From Mytilus edulis (Eukaryota; Mollusca; Bivalvia; Mytilida; Mytilidae): a stretch of DNA of 64,000 nucleotides. Below are positions 28,501-43,500 of the stretch, one piece after another (position 1 is the first letter of the stretch; every line of letters begins with the position of its first letter). The translations under genes and the position numbers were made by a program. Where the stretch lies: NCBI RefSeq assembly GCF_963676685.1, contig NC_092354.1, positions 15,878,746 through 15,942,745 of the forward strand, given 5' to 3'. The notes beneath the pieces were generated by a model. That model was not told the DNA's origin. It searched no databases and worked only from the letters and a program-made list of their open reading frames with translations.

Positions 28501-31500
28501 ATAATATAACACATAACATACTTCTAAAATGTGCCTAATTTTAAAAATATATGTTTATTTACATTTGCATTTCACTCATTTTATTTCTTTAAATTTATTA
28601 GATTCATCAATTACTTATACTCTAATTAAACATTAATTACTATAATGTTCACTTGATTGTAGTTATGTCTACATGGTTCAAACACAAACATTTTGGGAAG
28701 ACGAACATCTTCTGGTAGACATTTAACATGTGAAAGATGTTGTGATGGAACGGAGCTTTGTAACACTGACCTCCAATGTACACATCAGGAGCGTAAGTCC
28801 TTTTTATACACAAACAAACATGTACAAACACACATTGTATTGGTAAAATAAACATATGGGTTTTATCTAAATGTCCACTTTTAGTTTTAAATTGCATCAA
28901 TTAAGGTAGCACAATACAAAGATGTTTTCACTCCCAATGAGACAACTTTAAACTGATGTAAATCATTTAATCCTTTTTTATATTTTATAAATGAGGTACC
29001 AAACGAAAGAAGAAAGATTAATCTTTCAAATTGTGTTAATTTCATTATGACATAATTATTACATAATTAATTATTATGTAATTAGTTGCTATATTGTGAT
29101 GTCCACACTTAAATGAATTTAGCGTCTTTGTTCTTCATAGCATCCAAAAATATTTGACCTCCAAAACTGTGTCTCAGATTTCCAAAAACATCAATAGAAC
29201 AAATTATATACCCAATTGAATTTAGTGGTCTCATATGAATTGATGTTGCAAACTTTATTGAAGATTTCTGAGAGAATGAAATACAATAAGAAAAATCTGA
29301 GACACAGTGTTGGAGGTCAAACTGTGTTGTGCAAGAGTCTATAAAATATTTTGGGATGCTATGAATAACAAAGAAGCTAAATTCATTTAAGTATGGACAT
29401 CACAATATGGCAACTAATTACATAACAATTAATTATGTAATAATTATGTCATAATGAAATTATCACAATTTGAAAGATTAATCTTTCCTCTTTCTTTTGG
29501 TACCTCATTTATGAAATTTAAAAGAAAGATGAGGGGAATTACATCAGTTTAAAGATATCTGATTGGGGATGAAAAATCTTTGTATTGTGCTACCTTAACA
29601 AGAAAGACATGATTTTGGTATTGTGTTTTGCCTATGATTTGAATATTAAGCGTATCAAATTCATTATAAATAGCGTATGGAACTTGTCTTGGTATTTTCA
29701 CCTAATATCTATAAATTATTCTTTTGATTTTTATAATTTCTTGATAAAGAAAAGACGATAAATGCGTCATGCAGGTCAACGAATGAATGTGGCAGTAACC
29801 TAGTATGTTCTTCCGAACGATGCAAATGTGCTTCAAGAGATGAATTTTGGGACAATACAGCCTGCATTACAAGTAAGTGTGTAATAAATAGAATTATAAA
29901 AAAACAACATGTTATAAATTTTATGCCAAAGTTAAGGATATAGAAGAAAAAAAAACAGTCTAAAAGATTTATAACCAAAAATGTACTTACAATTAAAAAC
30001 CAATTGTTCAGAGAACAATAGAAGATGTTTCCATCAGAAAGATCTATTTTGATATAAAACATATTAAAATCAGTCTAAAATGTCAGTTATTGGCTTTATG
30101 ATGTATAAATATGATTTTAAGGCAAAGGTCATAATCTAAAACGTCCTATTAACCTATGACCTTCACCTTAATTTCAAGGTCACAAACCAAGGACCTCAAT
30201 TCAAAAGACCCTAGGCTATTAATGTGTATGGTAAATGAGTTATATCACTCTACGCATAATTCTAACTGTATAAACTGTACGAATTTATACCAAATATCTA
30301 AGCGATATTTTCCGCGCAAATAATGCTACGCAAGAACAAAAATTAGGCGGAAGAAAAAAACTAATAATCAGAACAAAATCAATAGGTCTTTCCACGGAGA
30401 AGTAGATATATATAGACCTAATAATCAGAACAAAATGACGAATTCCTACTCATAAATAATTTGATAAAATGTTGGTCTAATAGCTTATAACATGGGACCT
30501 GAAAAACATTAGAACGTGTCGAGTTAATGTTAAAGAAATAATAATAAGTCAATTCAATCAATTCAATCAAGATGAAACAAAAATGCACCATGAGATGAAT
30601 AATATAAGTGACTCCCAACAAAAAGACAAACGAATGATACTAGATGTATGAACATAATATGAATGGTTATTGAAAATCGTCCGAACAGTAACGATAGTAA
30701 TATATTTATTTGTTACGTGATTCTCAAGATTCCCATCTTAATTCTTCTTGTAATAAATTTTAGTATATAAACGTTTAACGTACTTACCAAACATGTTTAT
30801 AGTAATTTTTATGGGTTTGATCATTATATGTTTTTGTACCTTTGCACATACATGTTTTATTACATTTTTTGATTGAGTTAGGCCTGCCAATTGATATTTT
30901 ATCGTGTGTTTTTCTATGTTGTGATGTTATGCTATTGTTTCAGAAAAAGGGAGAAGGTTTGGATCCATTAAAACGTTTAATCCCGCTGCAAATGTTTGCA
31001 CCTGTCCTAAGTCAGGAATCTGATGTACAGTAGTTGTCGTTTATTTCTGTAATTTATACGTGTTTCTCGTTTCTCGTTTTATTTTATATAGATTAGACCG
31101 TTGGTTTTCCCGTTTGAATGGTTTTACACTAGTAATTGTGAGGCCCTTTATAGCTTCTTGTTCGGTGTGAGCCAATGCTCCGTGTTGAAGGCCGTACATT
31201 GACCTATAATGGTTTACTTTTTTTTTTAAATTGTTCTTTGGATGGAGAGTTGTCTCACTAGCACTCACACCACATCTTCCTATATCTATTTATTACTACA
31301 CGTTTTAAACTAATTCTGCTTTTCAAAGAAGATGTTCTTTAGTTGTTTTATCTTTCTAACTTTTTTTCAAATATGCAACACATTTTGAATATCATCTTTT
31401 TAAACTTTTCTTCTTCAAATCACATAGAACAGAAAAAATGCAGTTGAATATATACATCTTTCTTTTAATTTCATTATCTCTCTATGTATATTTATATACC

Positions 31501-34500
31501 TAGAGCATTGAAAAAATTAACACGAACACTAGGGATTATTGGATCATTAAACATCAGTTTCGTCCCAGTTAAACACGTGTACTTTGAAAGTACACAAAAA
31601 TACCACGTTACTGCGACAGATAATGTAACTGCAACATTTATTTTAAATTTTATTCATGATGAATTGAAAAGTAAAAAAATAAAACATATACAGATTTTGA
31701 CAAGAAGATATGTACACATTTACGGATTGCACACTGTTGAATTGTTTTCGGGAAGAACAGTTTAATCCGTTTTATATGTATAAAATCAAAAGGTCAACGA
31801 ATGTGCACGACTGCATTAAATATTGCATAACATTAGTCACACATATTGAATTGATTTGATTGATTTGTGTTAAAAGTCACTACCAAGACAATTGGTTACA
31901 TAGTGGCGATCAATTCATATTAGTGGAAGAAGCTGGATTTTTACCTTTGGTAGGAAAACTCACAATTATATGCAATTTAGATTGAAGTCGAGTGCACCTG
32001 CCACATTTGACAATACAATCTAATTGTTTACCAGCTAATGATACAGTAGTTGAATTTCACAAATAAAAGGCCTTATGTTCCTTTCATATATCATATCAAA
32101 AACGAAAACTTTTTTTGATTGCCACAAAACATTTTCAAAGAAAGATCTTATCAATTAAAAAATTAAGTGTAAAAAAAATTATTCGAAGTAAAATTGCCAT
32201 GTTTTTTAAAAAATATGAAATGCTATTCATACAGTTTTGTCAAAATAATTGAAATGTGTGCCACTGGCATACAAATAAAGGTTAAGCTAGATATTATACC
32301 AGGTTAAATGCACCATTTTCTTCAGAGGCATTTTGAAACAAATTTCTAAATTTTTATCAACCAGAACAATCAGGCGAGCTTAAATCTATATCGTTAACCT
32401 TAAAATGTTTTAATGCGAAAGTTTTATAGTTATAAAAATAACACTTTGAGGCGATCATAACATACAGTTTAAGTAAATTAACGGAGTAATAATGGATGAA
32501 TTTGTATTACATGTAATCGTATTATTATCTTATTTGATTGTTCTAAATAAAATCATAATAAATCTAGTAACATAAAGGATTAAAGTAACAGATTTGGTTA
32601 AATTCTTAATAAAATCAATTCCAGCAAAACTGCGTCTTCAAACGTTAATGTAGTGTTTTTGTATTTTATCGTCATGCTTCAATGCAATGCAATAAATAAA
32701 GATATTAGGTTGGTGTAAAGCGAAAATGTCATAATATTGGAAATCACATCACTTGCAAAAGATTCAAATAACATTGATGCCAACAGTCTATATTATTTGT
32801 TCAAGAAGGAAAGAAAAAAACTTGCGCCTCTCTGCAGTTTTATGATATGACTGAGTACAGATAGTTGCAACCTAAAATTGTACAACAGGTTAACTTGCTA
32901 ACCAGTCATTTTGACTTGTCAACGTTACTCTGTGACAGGATTTAGGACTGCTATAAACAGTCCAAGGATCACAATAAGTTAACTTGAAATATGGACTAGG
33001 TCCTCTTTTTATTAAAAAAATTGAATCCATAAAAAATCAGCAGTTTTCACATCTGAGACTGATTCATATAAACCAAAACATTTGACTGCATCAACCAAAA
33101 CTGACCATATGACTTCATCATGTACATAAATATAGCCGCATAATTAATAAGGAATTTTCTTCTTTATGCGAAAATTGATTGCATTGACAAAAGTAAGAAA
33201 TAACACAAATACTGAACTTCAAGAAAAATTCAAAACGGAAAACAAAACCTCAAACACACCAAAATGAATTGAAAGTAGCTGTCAGTTTCCTGACATTTGA
33301 CAGGCATTGCTACATGTACTAAATATGAATTTTAAATACTATTTTGCAGAAAAAATAAACGGTGAGGCTTGCACTGAAAGTAGACAATGCCATGCTTCAT
33401 TGCTATGCATACGAAATAAATGTAGCTGTCTTTCAAAACAGTATTGGAATGGAACCAGTTGTCTACCAAATAAGATGTAGAAGGCAATCAGTTTGGAAAA
33501 CTTAGTTTATAAAATGAACGAAAAGGGTGACATTTAAACAGATTTAAAAAACAATTGTGACTTGGATGAAGAGTTGTCTCATACCACATCTATGTCACAC
33601 AAATGTGACTGTTGGAAAAATGAAATAAATGTAAACGTATTTTAATAAGAACAGAAATGAAATGAATTTTAACTTAAACATCAAGGATTAGTCACATACT
33701 AGTAGTTCCCCCAAAAAAAACCACATGTTGAATTTCTTTTATCTTACAGGTAAAAGCGTAAACTCTACTTGTGATGCTACTAGAGAGTGCATAGAAAGTT
33801 TGTTTTGTCTACATGGGAAATGCCAATGTGATTATGCTCATGACTACTGGATGGGTTCGTCATGCACAAACAGTAGGTGAAACATATTAATTATCAAAAA
33901 CGTATATACTTTAATGAAAGTTTGAACCGATGTTTATCCTTTATCTATAAAATGTAGTGTTGTCAACGGTTAACCGGTCGAACGACCGAATACCGAATAC
34001 CAAAAACGTTAACCGGTTAACCGGATTATTTTTCAATTTTGATAGATTTGATATAAATTTGTATTGAAATCATTTAATTTTGATCCTCAATGCTCTTCAA
34101 CTTCGTACTTTATTTGGCCTTTTTAACTTTTTTTTAGATTCGAGCGTCACTCATGAGTCTTTTTGTAGACGAAACGCGCGTCTGGCGTATATACTAAATT
34201 TAGTCCTGGTATCTATGATGAGTTTATTTAATAGTTATGTTTTCTTTAAAATTGTCGTCGTGGTAATTAATTTGACGGATCAATTGTCCAGTATATTGAT
34301 TTCTATTGTTAATTCAAAAATATAAAATTAATAAAAACTTGTCTCTCAGCTCGGGGCAAGATCTTAAGGAAACATAATTAGTTACATGTTTTTTTAACAG
34401 TAACTTTAAATCAGTAATAGGATTAGATTTTACGATTTACTTCATTATTTCATGTTTGATCTAAATTTGTGTAGACCTACACCTGAATGTGCAATCTCCG

Positions 34501-37500
34501 TCGTGCAAGTCAATCGGAGACAACAAGAGAAAATGAAAGAATCATCGGTTTGACTTATTCAATTCTACGAAATCAGGAAGTTTTATTTTTGTTTTTTTTT
34601 TTCAATCTGAAGTTAGTACAAACGCCATAGTCGATACCGTGTATTTGATTATAAAAAGTCAAACTTCGACAGGAATCTTCACAGACAAGCCTTATAATAC
34701 CAAAGGACAAACTTCAATTCATCGTATTATACAAACGTAAATGTTTGACTTTGATGGAAGGTAAAGTCACATTGACACTCATACCACATCTTCTTATAGA
34801 TGTGTGTAAGGTACTGTTGATAAGGCCTTCAAACATCAACTTAAACTACCGGTTAACCGATTAATCGGTCGAACGATTATCCGAGTAACCGGTTAGGCAA
34901 AAGTGTAAGATTTGACAACACTAATAAAATGATATTTAATATTTCATCGATGTTTATATATACAAGGAAAAAAAAAGACCTATCCGTGTCAAACTACAAC
35001 ATACTTTGTTCAGAACCAATGTTGATAATGTGGAAATCTACTGCACGACTGGCCAATATACACAGTGTTTTCTTAGCAAATGTAAAACGTATACATTGCT
35101 AAAACGAATAGCAGAATTATCACGTTTTTGGAAGTTGAATACTCAAATTAAGAGAATTACTAGATAAATACTCTGTTCTCCTCTTCATCTAACGATTGGA
35201 TAAACTGTGCATTACTCTAATGAGCAGATAATTCCTTAGACAACTACGATCAACTTCATGTTGACTGATATTTGCATCTCATGCAAAAGAAATCAAAAGC
35301 CATTTTAAAGATTAAATATAATTACTGTTGGGATAGACTTTATTTTCAAGCGAAGTTTTCAACAATAATATATATATATTAAGCATACATATTTGTTGAA
35401 AAGAGATAAAATAATAGAATTATCACAAATATATCAGGAATAAGACATTACAGCAGCTAGTTTTGCAAAATATAATGACTGAAGATACACACTCAATTTT
35501 GGTCTGTCGATCATTTCTGAAAATGCATTGTCATAAAAACTGCAAAAACAAAATCTTTTAACCAATTTACTATCAGTTATATTTCAACTATTTGCATTAT
35601 CTTAACTCACCAGTTGAATGTAAGAAACAGCTATCATATGGATAGCACATATAAAAGTTAGCAATGCATATTTTACTTTTATAATTGTAGAAAAGAGTTT
35701 CAATTCGACATGTACTTCAAATGATGAATGTGAAACTTTTCGATGTATTGATTCCACATGTGTATGTACTTCAACCTCAGAGTATTGGTCTGGATCTCAA
35801 TGTTTAAGTGAGTAAACACTTTAAGCTAACAACATGTTTTTCATCATAATGAAACGAGATCAGGCAGACTTTTTGATTTTGTCTCTAACATGTGTTGACT
35901 GGTTCTATATCTCAAAGTCAAGCTTTGATGTAAGTAATGAATTTGACTCAGACTAACATGTTGTTATGTTGGCAATAAAAGCTTGGTAAATATAAAAAAA
36001 ATTATCAACGGCGATACAATCTCAATATAATAAATTGTACATCCGGAAAGTTTAACTAGCAGACAAATTGATTTTGGATGTTTTTACTCAATTTGTTAAG
36101 ATATACTGTCAGGTTTTAAGTGTTGTTTAATTTTTGCAAAAAAATAATAACACAACTTCAATGAATAATATAAAAATATTAAAAAAAATGCATGGCATAG
36201 ATATGTGTGCTGGATATTTTCTTTTAAAGTTACTTGATAAATAAAATTGAGAATGGAAATGGGGAATGTGTCAAAGAGACAACAACCCGACCATAGAACA
36301 GACAACAGCAGAAGGTCACCAAAAGGTCTTTAATGGAGAACATATTCAGGTTAAACACATTTGTTTATACATTTTGTAACTACCGAACTCTGCTGTTAAT
36401 CATCAAAGATAGCAGAAGAACTAACTAACGCAGTTGTATATACTCAGTTGGATAGTACAGGTAGTTTACACGCAGTGTGAAAAAACACGGTACTTATTTT
36501 TTCTCAGATTTACTTTGTAGATAATATAATCATGCAACTGCTGGTGGAGATTTGTTTCACCAAGGGTATCACAAGCCCAGTAGTCATCACTTCTGTGTTG
36601 ACTTGAGTTATCATTTATATGTTCATAATTATAAATAAACTGTTAACAAAACTTTGAATTTTTGAAAAACTAAGGCTTTTCTACCTCAGGAATAGATTAC
36701 CTTAGCTGTATTTCGCAAAACGTTTAGGAATTTTTGGTCCTCAATAATCTTCAACTTCGTACTTTATAATTTGGCCCTTTAAACAGTTTTTGAATCGAGC
36801 GTCATTGATGAGTCTTTTTAAGACGAAACGCACGTCTGGCGTAATTAAATTTTTTGAATCCTTGTATCTATGATGAGTTTATTATCAGAAAGTATGAAAG
36901 TTGGCTCTGATAAGAATTATTTAGTTTTTTAGGAGGTATTGAATGTGCTGATCTGCCAATAACAAAGGATGGTATATACACAATATATCCAAGAGGAGTA
37001 AACCAACCAATTCGTGTTTTTTGTGTCGTACGTCAAAACGAAAAATGGACTGTAAGTGTGTATAACAAATCCAAAAAGTCTACGTGATAGTTATTAAGTT
37101 TACATTGCGTCAAAAGAATAAAGTGGAACATTCAAACTCAAAAGTTGAAAATAGTTTACATAAGTTGTAGAGTTGGCAAAACTTTTAGGAATTTTAGGCC
37201 TTCCTTGCCCTTCAATTTAACTTTGTATGGCCTTTTAAACTTTTTACGAAAAAAACGTCACTTATTAGTCTTTAGTAGACAAATCAAGCATGTGACGTTC
37301 ACAATTATAATTCTTATATCTATTTTTCAATTGTCAACATCATAGACAAAATTAAAAACAAAAATAACAGACAAAAACCCAACATAAAGATAAAGACTGA
37401 ACAACACACTCTGTTCCATTAACAACATAACTTTTGATATGTTTTTGAAAATATGATTTTAAAGGAGTAGGTCCGGTAAGGACCGATTTTGGCCTCAAAT

Positions 37501-40500
37501 TTCAGTTTCATCTAACGAAAGATTTTGACCACTTTTTAAACACTTAAGTGTCTATTTTATTTGATTCAATTAGTTTATGTGAAAGATTTTAACTGATTTG
37601 GTCATTAAAAACGACCCAATTCAAGCTCAAATATGAAAAATCTACCAAATATGCCGAAAATGTCAATTTTTCAGATGGTTTTTGTCAAAAATGAAAGTGG
37701 CCGCATCCGTGTTCATCCTCAACCTTTATATATGTTATGTATTATCATCAAATACAACTTACATTTCAATATTAAGGATGAACACGAATGCGGCCACTTT
37801 CGTTTTACACGGAAACCGTCTAAAATTTAATTAAAATGCTAGAATATTGAAGATTTCAGTAATTTAGCACGACTTAATGGTGCTAGTACCCGATATATGT
37901 GCATTGTATGGTCAAAAACAGCCCATATTTATGTAGCAGAAGCATTCTAATGTCCAATAAATAACTAATAGTTTACATTGTAACAATTTTGTACAATTTT
38001 TACTCCTTTAAATGGTTTTGGATAAACCCGTAGCACAACAAAACTAATTGATTAACTTTGAGGGGTTGATTGATGTATAATACATTCAAATAAAACAATT
38101 CTATCTCGTACTTTCAAAGGTTATACAAAGAAGGCAGAATGGTTCTGTGGATTTTTATCGAACTTGGAATGAATATAAACATGGATTTGGGTCGGCTTAC
38201 GGAGAATATTGGCTAGGTATCTACATCAATTTGCAAATATTTTAAATATAATATCAAACTGTTCAATAAATTCAATAACGTACGGTGCGGAAAAAATATT
38301 AAAGATCAAAACGCCAAAATCTGTTCAGCAGTTACAAATTTCAACCTGTCAATTCTACGCCAAAAGTTTTATCCGTGTAATTTTAAAGAATCAAAAATAT
38401 TATCTCTTAACTAACATACTGACGCCAGATCATAGTTTGATTAACACAAGTTGTGAACATTTTGTATATACATATGCATTAAACTAAAAACAAAAAATAT
38501 ATCTACGAATGTTTAAGATTTCAAATAAGAAAAGTATAACTAACTATTCTTGTAGTTAATTAAAGATGAACTCTTTCTAGGTCTGTCAACAAACTGTAGT
38601 TTTTACTGCAATAAAATGTTCTTGCGTAGTTATGCTAGTAAATTTTAAATTATCGATCAAAAGCTTTTTTATTGAATGAGTTATCTTTGCAACCCAACAC
38701 CAATGGAGTTTTAATGTCCCTCTGGTATCTTTCGCCCCGCTTAAAGCATCCTTTCGAGTTTTCCTCTGACATGGAGTGTAACAGTGCTAAGCGAAGTTTC
38801 TTGTGTGAGAAATCTGGGAATGTATGTTGATAAACCAAATGCATGCAATGTTTGTAATCTTTATCTGCTTGTTTTGATTTGTATTAGTTTGTGCTTTGTA
38901 TTTGTATGTTTTATGTTGTGTTTTTTTTTATTTTATTAATTTTACGCATTAAGAGTAATTGTTTTATAATATAATGCGCTCTAAAGATATTGTATTCATT
39001 ATCACTATCGACTTATATTGTTATTTGCCGAGGTTTTTCATTTGGCAAAAAGCTATTGTCAGAGGTTCAAACGACATATCATTGGCTCTTTGCTATCTAT
39101 GTTGAACCCTCCGATTTCAGGAAATTATATATATTTCCCTTATTTTAAAAAAAAAAGTAACAGTTTAAAAATTATACAAAAGCACGACTTGGTGTAACAA
39201 ATTCGATATATTTCTGATTGGGTATTGTGTTCATTTGATATTTGAGATAAGAAGGTACAACTATTGTATTTCTTACTGGCAGGATATTCTCCGCTTTTTC
39301 AACTTTATACATTTTGATTGTACTTTCGATTGAGTATTCAACAGTGGATCAACAGTGATATAATGTCCTAAATTTTTTATTTCACAATGTTTCATACAAT
39401 ACTAATTTGAAAGTGCCATCTATGCGTACATGGCGTAGGATCTATTTTGTGTGAAATATATATGATTTGATATATGTTCTTCCCGACTGAATAAGTGGTT
39501 CTTTACATAGAGAATGGTAGTGAACGTGATGGCGTTCACACGATTCCTTTAGGTTCCCTTTTTAACTTCATTTTTGTCTCCGTTATAGATTCATTATATT
39601 TCAACCTCAGAAAACTATGTTGATTATAATTTTGAGTAGGCTGCTCCTTATCACTAGATCTGACTCATCATACAATTTTTGATAAGAGTAAAACGGCGGG
39701 TGTCATATGCATATATCAAGCAGAAAATCTTTATCCTCAATTCTCTTTTTCATGAGAGAGCGTGCGAAGATGCGTATTTCGTTCCACACAATATAAAAGA
39801 CTCAGCTGTCGCTTAAGTGGTTAACCCTTAGAATTTTAAAAGTTTACTATTATCATGCATCCGCTTCTCTCTTTAAATTGCTTTTTTCTGCAAACATATT
39901 TGCTATTAAAAGAGGATTAGTGTGAATTAACGATTTACGTAACTTATTATAAAATTATATGTCCTTTAACAGATTTTTTTAGTTTTTTATTTTAATTGCC
40001 AATTATCTCGAAAACATTTTTGAAAATTCATCAGCTATAAACCTCAAAAGTTAAGAGCTATACAACATGTATTAGAACATCATAATAGTTACTAAAATCA
40101 TCTGCAATCTCTATATAGGAATTATTTTACTTAAATAGTTTTGCAGAGGAATTGTGTATCCTACACATTCAGATAATAAAGCTTGGATGTTCCCGAAAAA
40201 GATTAATTGAACAAAAGCGCTTCGTACACCCCGAGCGTTGTTTTCGGAAATTTCAAGTATTTTACATCCGTTTTGTCAAAGCATCATCCTGATTCCTATT
40301 TCTATAGAAATGCATACAAATAGTACTTGCTTTTTATTCTACCGGGTGTACATAAACAAATTGTCAAATGCATAATCTTAATACACAAACATAATTGAAC
40401 ATTATTTTCAGGAAATTATAACATACATTTGATATCAACAAACGGTCGTCACGAATTAAGTATATATATGGAAACTGCAGGAGGTGAACACCACACAGCC

Positions 40501-43500
40501 AATTATACCACATTTGAAATCAGCGATGATCAGTCTTTGTATGTTCTTTTAGCAACAGGGTATAGCGGAGATGCAGGGTGTAAGTTTTAGAAACGAATGC
40601 CGAAGTCGAGAACTTTTCTTTATTCTATCATCTTGGTCTTTTCATGAAAAACATAACAAGAGTGACCATAAAATTCTACATTTGATCATTAAACAAAATA
40701 TTATGGAACGCAAAAACTGTCTTGGTATGACCATTTTTCATTATATGATGTACATTTACCTTTATATGATGTGCACTTGTCATAATATGATGTGCAACGA
40801 TATTTACATGAATGGCAAATATACTTTTATGATGTAAATGTGGCGGTGAGTTAATATCGATGGAGGAAGCCGAAGTCCCCAGAGAGAACCGCAGACTTTC
40901 GGTACGAAAACTGATATTATCTGTTCAATTAAGATTGTAGTCGCGCTTACCTGCCTCGTGTGGGATTCGAACTCACAACCTATAAAAATTCAGAATGGAA
41001 ATGGGGAATGTTTCAAAGCGACGACAACCCGACCACAAAGCAGATAACAGGCTAAGGCCACCAATGGGTCTTCAATGTAGTGATAAACTCCATCATACAA
41101 GACTTACAAAGGCCAGCAGAGGCTCCTGACTTGGGACAGGCGCAAAAGTGCGGCAGGCTATAATTACAGTAGGTCGATTACTTAGACCACTTAGCCACCG
41201 AGGCCCAGAACCCCCCCCCCCCCCCTTTTCCCCCTACAAAATGGATTAAAGGAGATATTGGATGATCTTCAACTCGGGGCATAGCATTTGCGTGCATCTT
41301 TTTATTATGTTTACATGCATTTGTTGCACAGCTTCATTAGTTGATTATAAACGGATGCTTCACGTCCAGCGGCAAATTGATATGCGTAATCGTACGAGAA
41401 CATAACTCTCTTGTGGACAGTTGTCTCATTTGCAATTATACCACATCTTCTTTTTTATATAATGGGAAATGAATATCACAAGGTCATGTTTTTCTCTGAC
41501 TGTTGATGACATCTGTACACTGAATCCATTGGATGTTGAATGTGTACTGATTGATAATTAAGTATTAGATGAATAATTGTTTTATTAGTTGTAAGTGGCT
41601 TTGAACTAGACGTCAGTAACTGCGAGTACACTCAGATCAGTACTAAGTGTCTTTTTGTTGTTGGGATCTATCCGGCCTGGTCCACTGTGTGTTATTGTTA
41701 GACGTATTTCTATTTGTATCCATCTGATGAGTTCAGCCTTTTCAACTGATTTTGATAGTTTGGTTTTTTTTTGTTGCACTGTGTTACCACTGTCCCAGGT
41801 TAGGAGGGGATGTTGAGATCCCGGTTATATGTTTAACCCCGCCACATTCTGTATGCATGTGCCTATCCTAAGTCAGGAGTCTGTAATTCAGTGGTTGTCG
41901 TTTGTTGATATGTTACATATTTGTTTTTCGTTCTTTTTTTGTACATAAATTAGGCCCTTAGTTTTTTTCGTTTGAAATGTTTTATATTTGTCATGTCGGG
42001 TCCTTTTATAGATGACTATGCGGTATAGGCTTTGTTCTTTGTTGAAGGCCGTACGTTGACCGTTAGTTGTTAATTTCTGAGTCATTTGGTCTCTTGTGGG
42101 TAGTTCTCTCACTGGCAATCATACCACATCTTCTTTTTTATATTAATCCTTTTTTGTACTAGACTGACACCTTAGCCGGATTTTTAACATGCTAGTTCAC
42201 AGGAATTCGTTTCACCTGACCCAGACATATTATTCTGTTTCCGAGCCGACCAGTCTTTGATTTTATTCCTTAATTTCGAATATTACCAATTTTGTATTTA
42301 GTCTTGAACTGGCCGCCAGCGAACAACACCCATATTTCTCAATTCTTTTGTTCGTTATAAAAAAAATCGCATTAAATGTCTATTGCATTATCAGTTTGAA
42401 ATAGAAAGTTTATAGTGGATCTAGAACTTCATGTGTGGAAGCCAGCGTAGCGAGGCGTAAAAATTGACACATAATTAATGTGGTCTAAAATTTAAAAAAA
42501 AAGTTGAAATTGGACAATTAACCATTATATTATCCAATATCCAAAATATAAATATATCGTTAGATTCAGCATATCAAAGAAGCCTAAAAATTGTTTGGTT
42601 TGGTCTTGTTTTAGCCCCTTATTTCATAACAGTTATTGTACTGTCTGGCAACAAAAAAATTACGGACAACAAACACATTGCCATAACCTTATGCGACGTC
42701 AAATCTATAAGTATAAACAACTAAATACCACCATTCTATTGAAAAAATAAATGCAAGGCTCCCTTTAATTCTTTACATCCCCTCTTGATGGGATTGCAAA
42801 TGACCGGTCCATTGTATTAGTCACTACCCTATCAATGTCCGATGTTTGTGTATTTCTGCAGAAAAGGGATACAATAAGAGAAATTAGCGCAGCAAGGCAA
42901 AATTTACCAAAAATAAACATACTGGAAATTCATGTATTTACATTTTAATTAAAAAAAAAAAAAAAAACCCCTAACGCTTGGTTTAAAGATATTGACACAT
43001 ATAAGCCTTGTTCCCTTGTTAAAATAAGCATAGAGCATGGTATTAAAGAATTATTTTTAACTTTAATTTAATAGATTTAACTGCATTCTTATTATTGTAG
43101 ACCCCGTATGTTTATTATTGTAATCCATTATTGCAGACCCCGTATGTTTATTATTGTAGTCCCATTCATCAAAACTATAATACTTTACAATTCATAATTT
43201 GACAATTTTCAAACCATAAGTGAATTGATTTTTTTTAATCTTAAATCGAGGTACCAACATGTCAAGGTTTTTTTTTCTTTTTAAATCTCAAGCATTTTTC
43301 AAACGAAAGCTACAGAGTTGAGCCGGGTTTATATCAATTCCACAGAAGCAGATTGGAATCAGGTTTGACGTAGACGGTAACTATTCTAATCGTAATGATG
43401 TTCATTGACCATAACGACGATGAAAGCACATCATATAATGACGTGTTGACATCATATAATAATATTAAAGTAAACCGAACCACATGATATAAGATTACGT

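Noticed and set aside
31484..31765. 93-codon plus-strand frame in a gene C intron
   Set aside because: No motif, no splice context, and no cysteines as expected for gene C.
38209..38487. 92-codon frame overlapping a fibrinogen exon end
   Set aside because: It starts in the last bases of the exon in another frame and runs into the intron; a shadow.
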